Positions 44,950 to 57,917 of a stretch of 64,000 bases of DNA are shown here, piece after piece. The translations under genes and the position numbers were made by a program. The notes below the pieces were generated by a model. The model was not told the origin of the DNA and made no database searches. It was given only the letters and a program-made list of their open reading frames with translations. Source of the stretch: Cheiracanthium punctorium (lineage: Eukaryota > Arthropoda > Arachnida > Araneae > Cheiracanthiidae); contig JAWZYV010014429.1 of the NCBI GenBank assembly GCA_038373885.1, positions 186,001 to 250,000 of the forward strand. The letters are read 5' to 3'. Every line of letters starts with the position of its first letter. The first letter of the stretch is position 1.

Positions 44950-45602
44950 TATTAAACCTCCGATGGTCAATAAGTAAAAGTCAACAGTAAAGAATAGAAT
45001 ATTTATTACAAGTTAGGTACAGACATGGTCTCTTCGACTTATACATCAGGAAGATTTGAGCATCTGTTGAATCGGTAGAGGAGCTTCCCAATTCCCTGTT
45101 CTAGAAACATTAGCCAGCCTGAATGTTATTGTAAAATTCTTCATTGGTCTGGAAGCTTTGACCTCTTAGCAGCTCTTTATTTCAAGAGACAGACGAAAAT
45201 CCCTCAAAGCTAAGTCAGCAAACAAAAGAGACTAATAAGATGTCTCAAAACAACGGTAAAGTAAGAGTAAGATCTTTAATGGTCTCTATTGGCCGTTGAC
45301 TTAGCCTCGAGTGATTTCCGATACTTGAACTGAACAACTGCCTAGAAGGGAAGAGTATGAAGACCCAGAGCTTTCCGTCAAATAAAGTTTTGTGAAACAA
45401 CTTCAGGCCATTGGACGCATCTCTGCCGGAAAAGTTTCACTAAAAGGGATTCGGAAAGCTTGTGTATCAATTCGACAATTGCCCGAACCTTCATGTTGAT
45501 TATGTTGAAAAGAAACCATATATGTACCTAACTTTTGGCAGTAAATTCTTTTCGTTATTCACCCTTGTCTTTCTTTGACTGTGCATCGGAGGTTGAGTAA
45601 AA
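44950..45602 (+). pseudogene. mariner-like element relic
   Basis: Inverted ends share AACCTCCGATG. The 3' part keeps pieces of a mariner-type transposase C-terminus: V-D-L-A-S-S-D-F (about 45295, with Val where Pro is usual; this segment holds the third catalytic Asp), Y-E-D-P-E, and G-K-L-V-Y-Q-F-D-N-C-P-N-L-H-V-D-Y-V-E-K (45457-45515). The remainder is lost or frameshifted. The same end sequence and protein tail occur in the 61355 relic. Confidence 0.7.
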
Positions 45603-48600
45603 AGCAGGCCTTAATTGTCGATAAATAGCAGTCAGACGCGCACTATAGGTGTGCAGTGAGATTTCCTTAACCCGTGTATAGTTTGAATCCCTTTCAATGT
45701 TTTACCTGCAACTATGCAACTATGCATCATTATTTTGAGATAAACGCATGATTTTACTATCAAACTTTTAAACACGTTATTCTTAAGTATTATTTTACGC
45801 TAATTACTGAATCTGTGCATGATTTCGAAGTAAAAACTAAGTTTAGCACCAGTATGGAGTACTGTGTATACGGTTACTCCATTTTGAGTTGCGAAGATAG
45901 GCAACTGTGCCGTACTGTGATGTGTGGCATCTGTATCGTACAAAATGGGGTACATGCAGTGCTGCCATTCCGGTATACATGCAGCAGTTTCTTTTGTACG
46001 GTATGCCGCGTTTAGTAAAATTTTAATTTATTTCTCCGTGTCTTATTTTGTATATTACTGAATTTATGTTTCTATATATTTGCTGAATTTGATTAACTTT
46101 TCATTTTGCACAGACTTACCAAGTTGAGCATGTTATTAGTCGTTGATTGTAACTGTAACAGTTTTGCATTTTAACGTTCTAGCTTAAATGAAATACTGTT
46201 TTTAAGGACAGGAGAAACTTAAATTTGTTTACAGATTTTGTTAGAAATGTTTGCATTTTATAAAAGTATAAAACAATGTTACAACAAATAAAACAATGTA
46301 TAAACACTATTTTACTCTTTTCCCCCCTGTCAAATACGCTGATATTACGTTGTCCATGATATAACAATTAAAATTCAACTAAAAAATAATTATTTAATTT
46401 TAGTAGTGAACTAAGTCGACAGACTGAGATTGATTTAAACCTACCAGAACGTCTCTTTGTACTCACTTAGTTTCTTTTTGTTATTACATAGGTAATTATA
46501 ATTCATACATAAATATTTATTTGAATATTTTTTAATTATTATGTTATTCTGTTCCTACGACGGGCGCGGCATAACTTCCACACAAGAGCAGCCTCTCACC
46601 CTGTATATACGGACGGGTGACTCGCTGCAGTGCAATGTTTTAGGAAAAAAGTGTTAAAAAATAACTTATTAATTATTCTTTATAGTTTTTGTCGCAGTAC
46701 ACATGTTTTATAGTCTACATTAAATATTTATTTTACACCATGTGCTTTTATGTGTGCCATGGGGATTTTTAAACAATTTAAAAAATATGAGACATTACTC
46801 CCGGAATTACCCTACGAGATGATTCCCCGGCATGTAGTCGTGCTCCGTTATAGTCAGGGAATAGCGATGAAGGATCATTATCCGTTAAAGTCAGGGATGA
46901 ATCAACAATTCCTTATTTTTTTTTACCAGTATAGTTCGGTGTATCTCCGGAGGACCTGAAACCCTTGAACGAGCTGCCAAAGTTTTTAAAAAGTTTTGAA
47001 AGTTCTAAAAAGCATCTGTTCTAATGCATCCCTTTTTTCCTGGGACCTTTTTGGTTGTACAGAACAATTTCTGCAGTTCATTGCTTGAGGGTCAAGGCTG
47101 GTACATCAATTTTAATTGGATCTGAATTTGACTTTGATTGAAAGTCATCAGTCCATCAGAAGGGATACTACATAAAAAGGGTTCTGGCAGATATTTGGTG
47201 TATTGTTCCTGCGGCAACTAGAGACTCCTTAGCTACAACTTTTGAGAATATGCATTTTTAAAACAGAATGTATAAAATAAATGGAAATGTTCAATGAACA
47301 TAAATGGAATTCTAATTCATTCTTAAATGTAGTTAATTTATTATGAGGATTCACAATGTTCCATATATATCTGAATCTTATAATTCACTAAACATTGCGT
47401 GCACAATAGCAAATAGGTTGTAATCACAGGAAAGCCATGTTAATTATTAAAAGATATTTATTATAATAAATGATATCTCAAAATTGCAGTGGTTAGAGGC
47501 TGGTAGAACTAACCAAACACACACACACACATAAACACACAAGAAACCCCAAAAAACAACAAAAAAACAACAACTGATGAAGCTAAGTTAGCTAAAATAA
47601 AGGGTGGGGCTTTCAACGGCCATTACATAAAATACCAATGTTTACCATTGAGTGTGGCTCCTTCGACTGTTGGAAAAAATAATACAGATAATTTATGAAT
47701 CAGATTCCTTCACAAAAAAGGTATAAAACTTTCGATACGTAACTTACCACAGAGTTATAGCGTGAGAAATTTGTGGGAAAGCTATTTTTACAACAGGAAG
47801 AATAAATGATACTCAGAAATTACTGCACGAACGAACTGTAAAAAACTGAATTATTTATTTCGAAATGTAAGTAAGGAGCTTGAACAGGCAAACTGAGAAC
47901 TTAAAAATGGAAAATAATACATTTAGAATAAGAAAGCGAAATACATTTTAATTAAAAATATGAGATGAACTGCATCACACTTATATACTGAACATTTTAT
48001 TTTTGAGTTTATAATAATATGATAAGGGTGTTTGTTCAAATAGTCCATTTGAAGCGAAAAAACAAAACTATATTCAAAAATCCAGTCTATAATAGAATAT
48101 CGCCGGATTTTGGCAACTCATTATTTTTCGCAACACCGTGACAGAAAATGATTGAAAAATTTGCTATATTTCGCGTGTTTCTTTCTCTTTTCATAGACTA
48201 TTCAAAGTAGTAGTTAAATGCAGTTAATTTTTGCCGAAGCATTAAGCTTCTTCTTTTATTTTATTTGCATTTTTGATGGAGGGAAAAGAAAAATATTTAT
48301 ATTTTTTGTCAATTCACATACGTGTTTTATAGTTTCTCTTTTTAGCCTTTTATAAATTTAATCCTTTCCTCTATATAATCCGGTAATTCTGTTTGTATTT
48401 TTATGGAAAGCCTCAAATATGAACTTAACAATTAAAACCTTCTGTACAACGATGCAAAAATTATAAGATCATTATTTTTACTGCAGTTTTTTCAAGCACA
48501 AATTCAAAACATCAATTCCCTTTAACTGAGGTATTGGCGTGGGTAGATATTAAAAGCCATTTGTTAAAACCAGATAACATTATTTTTTAACCCTAATTAA

Positions 48601-49062
48601 AATAACGCTAAGGGATTCTTACATCATCTTACATTACCGGTTAACATTTTAATAACATTAATTCTTAATTATCAGTTAACATTTTTAAAAATTACAAAAT
48701 TTGAATGATTTACGTAAAAAGAGGATTTTTTAATGACTATATCTCTAAAATTTAGCTTTAATCCTTCAATTGCATCATTACGTAATGAGATATTTTCTAA
48801 TACATTAATGAACCCGATAAATAGGAGGGTTTTTACTGGTTTATTTGCAAAATAATATGCAAATATTGCTGTTGAGCTGAGCAGACATTTATTAAATTTT
48901 AGTAGGAATGCATATAGGAAATCTCTGTTTCAAACACCACTCAATTTTCATAAAGAGGTCTGGCTGTTTTTAATGACCCTTTTCCTTTAAACGGTCTCGT
49001 TTTCTCAAATGATAAAAGACTTTTAAAAACAAGACTTTGAACGTAAAAATATTAAGGCCTAT
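45603..49062. other. AT-rich intergenic sequence
   Basis: A 3.4-kb stretch without a recognisable gene. At 45890-46010 GTAC, ATGCAG and TTTTGTACGGTATGCC motifs form small inverted repeats. A (CA)n tract is at 47516-47530. Confidence 0.5.
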
Positions 49063-49460
49063 AAATATTTCTTGTTCCTGGCATTCCTTTTATTTCTTGA
49101 CCATTTGCAACCCACATCTCATCCAGTTTTAGTTTTGCAACTTCTTTTTGTTCTTCTGACTCATATAGGATATTTATTTCTGTGTAAATTTTCTTAGTAT
49201 CATTTGCGAATTCACACTATGTTCTTCGAATAGTTTTTCTGGATCGACTAACTTTTTGGACACGGCGCTTTATGGTTGCACAAACGCTATCAATACAACC
49301 TTTACCATGAGATGTGGAAATGCCAGGTTGTTGGTATTTCAATCAATGTCATCAAGAAAATTGGGGACTTTTGTTTAAAATGCTGTGAAGTTCCGTCTGA
49401 CTGCAATTCTATCTGCTGATCTTTTAAACTCTGGACGTTTTACAGAATTCTTTTTCTAGT
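49063..49460 (-). pseudogene. 'HGKG' transposon-associated protein fragment
   Basis: The minus strand reads G-I-S-T-S-H-G-K-G-C-I-D-S-V-C-A-T-I-K-R-R-V-Q-K (about 49325-49255), after a frameshift, then an in-frame TAG and a charged stretch ending K-L-D-E-M-W-V-A-N-G. It matches the S-H-G-K-G-x-x-D-G-x-G-G-x-x-K-R signature of a protein I recall as widespread and transposon-associated in arthropod genomes. The biochemical role is unknown to me. Only about 130 codons remain. Confidence 0.5.
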
Positions 49461-49570
49461 AATAATTCATTAAACCCTATGACTGCGTGCTTATCGCAGT
49501 GTCTATAGTCAGAAATCACGAAATAAAGTTCAAACTAGCAAAAGCAGCGATAAAATTAACACGAGGATAG

Positions 49571-51842
49571 ACTACCCAGCAAACACACTACTACCCGCAA
49601 AATGCCGGCCGGGTACCCGTCGTGCTGGCAAAGTGCCGTCTACCGGGAGCATGGTAGATTGCCATCATCTGGAAGTCACTGGAGTGCCAGTGTCTGAAAA
49701 GTGCATATTCGCCAGTACATAACTGGTAACGGCGAACTGCCATGTGTCTATGACATGCACAGAAAAGTTAACGGCGTGGTACTGCTTACAATGTACCGGA
49801 TCAGCGCTATTTGGCAGTAATGGGCCTGTATGTATTTCGTAGTGTTGGCATAAAATTTCGTTATTTTAATTAAATAATATTGTTTCACATTCATACCGTG
49901 TAGAAGTGTTAGGGGATATAAGTTCCGGGCACCCAAAGGCAAGGGTCACTGCTAAGATTTTTTTTTCTTTTTTTTTTTTTTTTTTTTGAGGGAGGGGTGT
50001 AAGGGGAGAAGTTCATATTGTGCCTTCAAATATTTTATTACTAAAAACTAAAATAATACAAACGAGTTCAGTTATCTATAAAAATGTTTACTACAGCGAC
50101 AGTGAAACCCCCACTATGTACAGAATTATGAATTTTATTCTTAAAATTTTATAATTTATATTAATTTTTTACAATTTTGCTAAACTTTTCCTGAAAAACA
50201 TATTTGGAGACTTTTTTCTACGTTAAGCTCCTGTAGTTATTTTGTTAGAAATTAAGCCAGTATTTTCATGTAATAGTCAAAAATAGAAACGCAATGGGGT
50301 TCATTTAGGAATTATATTTTCTTTATTCTATGTTTCGATTTCCCTTACGGGGCCTCATAAGCCGTCTCTCTGTCTGCCGAGGAATCCTAAACGATCTCCA
50401 ATGAAGGCAGCAAAAATCGAACTGTTATCTTTTTATTTGGCAGAAAATGTTTGTGAAACGCGGAGTTAATATTAGTGGTGTGGTGGGGGGTCTGTCGCCA
50501 AGCTATTTACTGCTTCAGTCATGTTTTGAAAATTGGCGAATTACATTCCAACGGAAATGGCAACCCCTCTCGAATGCCATTTCGAGAATTGTAAAGTGTT
50601 CTTTTTTCGGATCTGAAGGCTTTAACGTTTTTATTTGTTTCATCGATTTACAGCTTTCCAAAGTGTTTAATTGGTATTTTTAAACTGTTCCAGACTAACA
50701 AGATCTCATAGTTAGGAATAGTTACTTTAATAACACTATTTCAACGGTGAGGTTCTTGTTAGTTCACATTTGCATGCCTTGGATTTAACAGGATAATGCC
50801 CTGGATTAATTAGAAAATAACAGGTAAACTTTTACTTACACTGTTTTTAATATACAAAATCTCATTGCATATTATAGTGTATAAAAGTATTTTCCTTCAA
50901 AAAATTTGAGTCTTGTAGGTACAACAGGTATATAGAAATTTGTTTTCAGAATAGCTAACATAAAAAAAATCATTTGATCAAAACAAAATGTACAATGAAG
51001 CAAAATGTTACTCTAAAGTTATGTGTAACCATATATATATATATGTAGTGCAACTTTATTTATTATATCCTGTATGATTTTGACTAATATATACATATAT
51101 ATATATATATATTATATATACATACATATATCAACCGTAAAGTATTATAACTCGTTTATAAAATGTCTCTAATTATGAGATAAAGCAATTAAACTGTTTA
51201 CAAATGATTTTATGTAGTTTTTGAAATGTGTTACTGCCTCTCTCATAAAAAAGTATCTTTTGCAACTGAAAATTCGCAAGAAAATTGCAGTTTTTGAAAA
51301 CTGCACACAATTCACTAATTTTGGGCGAGCATAATTTGCAAACGATAAACTTTTTTGTTGTTTTTTATCTTTTATGTATGTAGTTTTTTATCTTAAAATG
51401 TTACCCTTAAGCAATGTCTTTTTTTTTTTTTTGAAATGGGTTGATGAATAAGCCCCCCTACCCCGGATCCGCCACTGGCTCATATTTTAATTATAGCAGC
51501 GTTACTGTAAATAGGCACTAATTAGGTACCGTGCCATTATATTGTAGTCACTGTTAAGGTACCAGGCCAGTGCCTTTATTTTTAATAATAACCGGCACCC
51601 GGCCGTTTCATTTTGGGTATTATAAACTCAATGGGCCAGTGCCTTTATTGTGAGTAACGGCCGGCACATGCAGTATGCCAGCAGAGTGCCGTTGCCTTCC
51701 CGGGCTTCTGGCAAGGTACTTTTCGAGCGACCACTTTTGGTACGATTCAGTTACTTTTTGCAGTGCCGGGCCGGTACTGGACGTAAAGGCAGAAAGGCAC
51801 TGACAAGGTACTCCGCCAGCAGGTGTGTGTTTGCTGGGTATA
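49571..51842. mobile_element. 2.27-kb DNA element with TGCC/GGTAC-rich ends
   Basis: TACCCAGCAAACACAC at the left and its inverse GTGTGTGTTTGCTGGGTA at the right form the termini, with TA as the likely target site. The outer 150-350 bp are GC-rich and full of short repeats: GTGCCG, GCCGG(C/T), GGTACC, CAGTGCC and their inverses (left 49595-49740; right 51525-51825). The 1.7-kb middle is AT-rich with poly-T and (TA)n tracts (51037-51125) and has no recognisable gene, so the element is non-autonomous. Confidence 0.8.
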
Positions 51843-54136
51843 GTAGAACACAATGTGGAAGATGTAGTCTGCTAACGCGCAGACTGAATTTCATTCTAAC
51901 TGTGACAGACTTGGTAATTTTGAAACTTTAACTACTGAGTTATTTTTGCCTCACCATGGTACAGTGGTTACGTCAGTTTTAATAAGTTCTTTTTACACTT
52001 CAAAATAAGCCTTTAGGAATTTTAAACTACACAAAAGTTAGTAAAATTGCCAAAATTTTTTTAATTTGATATTAATTCAGATAATTACATACACATTTAT
52101 ACGCAGTTCTGCATAAATTGTAAAAAAAATATTTATGAAGGTGGCTCCCCTCACCTCCCTTCTTTTTGTCTTATCCGAAAGTTTTACGCAGCCATCTTAC
52201 CATTGTTGCCTTCACAAGAAAATTCAGATTTTGCACCACATTTCCAGATTCCGGGATACAGTCATCTTTACGGACCCTTGCGGTTTTAAGAACTAGTCTG
52301 TGTTCATAAAAACGAGCATTTACTGTATTTGATGATAAAATCTAGAACTTCGCGATATAAGAAAAATAGTTCTTTACGAGTGCAAATTCTGCATTAAGAA
52401 TTTAAGCAAAGAGCTCTCTTTAGTTCAAAACGAGTTAAGATGATAATATTTCACTTCCAAATGGTTAGAAAAATTTTAGTTGCAAGTTAGAAACTATACA
52501 GTAAATGTATTCATGACGAAAATAAAACAAATGAAGAGATTAAAAAAGAAAAAAACTTTGAAAGATGCAATTACAACGACAATTATATTTATGGCCTTTT
52601 TTTTAAACCTCTGACTAACGCGGGTGTTTATTTACGTTCAATGGCTTCAATTCTTTATTTATCAGGAATAACAAATTTAAGAGAAAAAAATTAAAAAATT
52701 AACCGTTGTCAAAATGACTGAGACTTTTTCATGGTAAGTGATTAAATTAGTTCGCTTTGAAATTTTTCAGAAAATCAATACTTTATGTAACGGTTTTAAA
52801 ATAGGGAGAAAACAAATTTTACAGTTATTAATTTTTTATAGTGTTTACCCTCTGAAAATCTTTGCAAAACTATAAAGTTGTCTCCGCCACAATACACACC
52901 ATTATCACAGGAGAAAGGAGTTATTAAATGTGACAGTAACATGCAGAAGAAAGAGAGAGATTATCGAAACTTATTAATGACTCTGTCATTTTATCTCTCA
53001 TCCCCTTTATTGAAAATTGTCCCAAAAATGTGTCCCAAAAATGCGACATAAAAAAGCGACATAAAAGTATGTCACATAATTTTACATATATTTAAATACT
53101 ATTAGTTCACAACAGCTTTAATCTATTGTTACAATATTTCGTAAGCTGTAGAATAGGCATCACATGTATTTTTCTATAAGTAGGTTACAATCATAAAAAG
53201 TTCAACTTAGGGTTACTAGGCGAAATACACGAAAGATCAGAGATAAAATGACATAGTGAATTTATATCGTTTTAATATGGATGATTAAACTAAAAAATTA
53301 GGGGGGGTTCAGGGGGTGGATATCCCCCTGACGAGGCTTGAATAGCCGAGTTCTATATATATATATATATATATTGTTTTTGCTTGTGATTATGTTGTTA
53401 TGGCATAGATACGCGTGAGCTACCAGCCTAGGATGAGGGGTCGCCTTAGTTGGAGGATTTTCTAAGAGGTTCTAAAGCGTATTCACGTTGCATCTGGAGA
53501 AAACTGACCGAAATTCCAAACCGAAGGTGTTTGTACACAGACACTGAAAGTCATTATGGAAAAGGAACTATCTATTATCACATATGTGATAATAGACAGT
53601 CAAACGAGTCACCCTTAGATAAGGATGAGAAAAACTCGTGAAAAACTAATGGATAATTTTATGAATGTATGACGAACAGTTTAAAAATCTGAGTAAGAAA
53701 TGGTCCAACCTCGTACTGTTGCTTTCAGAATCGAGCGAATTTATATGGGAGTATGGGAGTAGTCAGTTGAAGCTTCGTTAATTTTTCATTCCGTTAAAAC
53801 ATATGTTCGTGTCTTAAAAGTAGTTTCGTAAGAATTAATAAGAAAAGAATGACTAAGGAAAATATTCTTAAAAAATATAGTAATTTTCAACTTTTACACA
53901 CACACGTTAAGTTTTGTGGAAGTGAAAATTAAGTTAAAAAAAAACCAAGTGCTAATTCTTCTGTGTAAAACACTTACGGTCGAATGGCACTTCAAAATAA
54001 TAAAATGCATGGAATGTGTAAATATTTACAGCCGTTTCCCATTACATTGAAAAATGAAATGGACTTAAAATCGTAGGTGTGGATTTCCTGCTCCTTTTTA
54101 AATTCCCGCAAGAAGTATTTATTGAGATTTGCTGTG
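51843..54136. other. AT-rich intergenic sequence
   Basis: Contains a (TA)n tract at 53354-53374, a perfect 26-bp palindrome centred at 53583 (TCTATTATCACAT and its inverse) and a G-rich patch at 53301-53335. No gene seen. Confidence 0.5.
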
Positions 54137-54955
54137 TAAATACAACAAAAGCAACGCAGCAGCAGCGGAGAGTGAATGCAAATATTTTTAGAGAGTTACG
54201 TAAGTCCGTATAACACAATACCCGTTAAAAACATAAAAAATAAATGGCAAATATGGTGGAACGAGAGTGAAACCGGCAGATATACTTACAACTTCTTACC
54301 ACATATACAAAATAATTATAATATCAATAATATAGTAGCCACTAAATTTATAACGGGCGGGGGCAGTTTCCCAAAATATTTAAAAAGAATCAATTATAGA
54401 ACAACGGATCTATGTGACTGTGGTCAGACAGGGGATCCCCTGCATTATATCTTTGGGGACTGCCCCCTAATGCCTAATAAAATAAGAAGAAATGACGCTC
54501 AACTCAATAACTCAATAGATCCATATAAAAATTTTATGCAAATTATCCAATTGCCAAACATAATGAATCTAATAAAAGTAAATTATAATAAGCTTATAGA
54601 ACACTACAGCACTATTAAATTTAAATATCATTGATCTGCCATTCTCCTGTGGTACAATAGGTATATATATGTATATGTATATATATGTGTGTATATGTAT
54701 GTTTTATCATGTGTATATGTGTGTATATGTGCGTTTTATCATGTCATGTGTCATATAATGTCTGTAATTTTCGATTGTACTAATATTGTTTACTGTCTGC
54801 CGTTGGGGTTCTGCGAGCCCCAGCGGCATAGTATGTAAAAATAAGCGATAAATGAATAAATTCTTCCCTGGAGGGATTTTATGCCGTAAACCTTCGGGTC
54901 GGCCCCTCCGGTGGGTGTCTCACACCTCTCTCACACAATACCCGTAAAACTTATG
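54137..54955 (+). pseudogene. 5'-truncated LINE: 3' end of ORF2 and 3' UTR
   Basis: 54176-54634 encodes the last 152 residues of a non-LTR retrotransposon polyprotein: W24 and W27-W28, the G-R-Y-T pair near 34-37, a T-G-G-G-S-F-P-K-Y-L segment (60-69) and a zinc-binding C80-x-C82...H90...C96 motif. These are the usual C-terminal features of Jockey/I/R1-type elements after the RNase H or linker region. A 3' UTR of about 320 bp follows, with a GTATATATGT-type microsatellite (54660-54735). Reverse transcriptase is absent because of 5' truncation. The retained frame has no stop, so the insertion may be fairly young. Confidence 0.75.
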
Positions 54956-54977
54956 TACTGCGGAAGCTTTAGTTTAA

Positions 54978-55471
54978 CCCTTTGAGGCGCAACCCTTTCC
55001 CAATGCTGAAAAAAGGGTAGCCGTTGCCATCGCTCGACTTAACTACCAGCAAGATGGCGGACGATCGAAACGTTTATAGCGTGCCACAGATCTAGAGACC
55101 CCTTTTTTGACGCAGCTGGCTGTGCCTGCACAGATAGCTGTCGGACATCTTTGGCACGCGATGAAAGTTTCGATCGTACGCCATCTTGCTGGTAGTTAAG
55201 TCGAGCGATGGCAACGGCTACCCTTTTTTCAGCATTGGGCAGTCTATCCGGTTGTTCTCGCATTCTTCCATTTTCCAGCAGATGTCAGAGCTGTTAAAAC
55301 TAATCGTGACAATTTTTTACTGGAAATGACGGGCTAAAAAGTAAAGGATTCTCGTGGAGCTATGTCACCCGCAATTATTTTTATAGAAATCAAGTCTATT
55401 CTTCGTGACTGGCAACAGTCAAAACGTCAGAGTTTGGTGTTCCCAGAGCGGGAACACTGCGCGTTAAAGGG
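54978..55471. mobile_element. piggyBac-like fold-back element, copy 4 (494 bp)
   Basis: Flanked by TTAA on both sides (54974-54977, 55472-55475), with ends CCCTTTGAGGCG and CGCGTTAAAGGG. The inner hairpin has CAGCAAGATGGCGGACGA at the left and its mirror at the right. The outer right arm carries CAAAACGTCAGAGTTTGGTG. Confidence 0.88.
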
Positions 55472-55782
55472 TTAAAGAGGGTTAAGAAATTGCTATATTC
55501 TGTTCAAGATTCCGCCTGAATGTTTTCAACTCCATACATTTTATATTCATAGAATAAAATGTGTCAAGTAATAAAATATTATGTAATGCATTAAATATAA
55601 AAATAATATTAGGGAATCCTAATTAAATTACGATGCAGCTAGGTCAAATCTGTGTCCCAAGCCAACCATTGTAAGTCACACATTGTAAGCCAACCATTGT
55701 AAGTTTGATTCAACCAAATCGATTTAACAAAATTGCTCTTTGAAATAACCAAATGTTTTGTTGAATTTAGAATCAATCAGAA

Positions 55783-56515
55783 TCCTGCTATGTAGTTACG
55801 CTGATCCCTGACTCACTGACTCACTCCATAACCACTGACTGTCTGGGCAATCACTTCAATATAAATATTTTGGAGCCATTACTCCACGAAGATTAAAATG
55901 TTCAAAAAGATTAAAAAGCAGAGAAAAAGCATAATAACATCTACAGCGTTTATACGATCCGCTTGAAATTTTTCATAATTATGTATAATAATATAAAAAA
56001 CAATGTGCTACTGTGCTATTTTAAAAATCTGAAAATCCATTAGTTCCCTCATTTTTAAGCAATTTTTTTTTGCTATTTTTAGCTCTATTTTATTTCCCAG
56101 AGTCAAAAAAGTGAATCATTTGCGTGACAATATGAGCTGTTGCAATCGATTTGACGTCCTATTCATCACAGTCATCAGGCTTTGAAAGGAAAGTGTGATT
56201 CCAATTCGTTTAAAATAGTTTTTCCAGATTAGATAGTTATTTTTTTTCCCAAATGAATCTTTTGCATGGATATAAGAAATAGGTTACAATCATAAATCAT
56301 GTGTAGTCAAAATGAAATCTTCCGAATGCCAAAAGTTTCCGCGCGTTTCCAGAAGAGTATGAAATTCGATGTGGGTGCATAATAAAAATTGAATATGAAA
56401 TTATTTATATTAGGGGGACGAAGAGCAAATATATATTGAGTGCAGACATACTTGCGCCAAACGTTTTTTTCTAGCGCCCGTTGTAATTGCCGCCACAACG
56501 GACTTTGACTCCTAG
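55783..56515 (+). mobile_element. 733-bp non-autonomous Helitron, intact ends
   Basis: It starts TCCTGCTATGTAGTTACGCT after A, and ends with a 7-bp-stem hairpin (CCGTTGT-loop-ACAACGG, 56479-56502), then CTAG (56512-56515) followed by T. This is the canonical A^TC...hairpin...CTAG^T arrangement. No coding capacity. A second, diverged copy starts at 58836. Confidence 0.75.
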
Positions 56516-57768
56516 TCTTTCAATAATCAATTTAAGCATGCCTGAGTGGACGGTTCGAGGCAGACTAAAGATAAGATTTTACAAGAGTTAGTAACGTCCA
56601 TTTCATAAATACGTTAAAATTATATATGATATCAAATACAAGACTTACTAATGGACTGGAGGATTACTGTGTTTGCTGAAGATATTTCATCTGGGAGGTC
56701 CAACTTGGGAGGTAAATCGTGTTACCGGATTGGAAAGAGTAATTCAGCCGACAATTTGTGCCTATAGAACGTTAACCAAACGTTATCTCCAAATTTAGTG
56801 CCAAAATAAGCTTCGGAACTGAACCCTGCAAACCGATATCGCCAATATTTGGCGAGAAACTGCCATCTTTTCACGTCTTCCGTTCAATAACACTTTCGAG
56901 ACGTTTCGCTCATTCGATTGAGTAATAATAATGTTATGCGGGAAAGCAAACATTGGCCTCTTTCATAAAATCCCACGAAATTCGCCAAACTTGGAAACTT
57001 TTTGGTGAAATGTTACTACATTTGATGCCAAAAATAATTTTCCAAAACTGAACCTAGCTAATCAAATCCACTAAAAGCAATATTATTTTATGGGAAACTT
57101 AAAGGTCTCTATCTCGCGTTCTAGTTCACCGATTTGCAACAAAATGCAAATTTGCAGCAAAATTTGATTATCTGACGCCTAGAATGCGAATTTTTGCCTA
57201 AATTTGTTCCGAGAAGAGCACATTACCCTAAAAATTCATGACAATATTTTTCATCCTTCAATATCGGCCTTAACAGTTATTTTTTAGATTCTACCATTCT
57301 CCGCATAATCACATTTTGTTAACAAATAGTCTATATTCACATTCTGATACAGTCCCACACCACTATAGGTTATACACTTTTTAAAGTTATGAAATTTACT
57401 ATCTGTGGTAAACAAAGCTCTGGAAATTTAATTGGAAAATGTAAAATATTAGTTCGTATTGAAAGTTTTATAATCAAAATGAATTACGTATACGACTCTT
57501 CCAAAAACTAAGAAAGCTTTTGGAAGAGTCGTTAAATATAAAAAACAATTAGAAAATTAAACAAAGAGAAGGTAAATATAAAAAACAGTTAGAAAATTTC
57601 AAATATTTTTCATCATTCAAAATCGGCTTTAACAGTCATATGTTAGACTAGGTGCCTCCGGCGACCAGTTGGTTAGCCATCTTAATAAATCTTGTGTACC
57701 TCACCGGCTTCCTTGGCACTGAAATATCTTCGATTCTGATTGGAATTTAAAATTAAGATGGTTAGAAA
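56516..57768. other. Intergenic sequence with small repeats
   Basis: A 15-bp-stem hairpin (ACGACTCTTCCAAAA and inverse) is at 57494-57533. A block with TTTTTCATC.TTCAA.ATCGGC and TTAACAGT occurs at both 57248 and 57604. 57290-57440 resembles 58690-58830 (start region of the second Helitron-like copy). No gene seen. Confidence 0.5.
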
Positions 57769-57917
57769 CAGGAGCGGCCCTAGGGTAAGTGGCGCCCCTG
57801 CTAACCTAAAAAAGACTCCTCTTTTGTGCTCTACTTAGTTTTTGAGTTCGACGTGACGCCCCTTCGAAGACGGCGCCCCGATGCGATGATTACTTTGCTT
57901 GTGTCGGGCCGCCCCTG
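57769..57917. mobile_element. 149-bp hAT MITE with target duplication
   Basis: Ends CAGGAGCGGCCCTAG and CGGGCCGCCCCTG are inverted. The flanks GTTAGAAA and GTTACAAA match 7 of 8. The interior is GC-rich (GGCGCCCC repeats). Confidence 0.85.

Noticed and set aside
46750..46959. 69-codon open frame with a basic start
   Set aside because: No similarity I recognise and no supporting splice or context signals.
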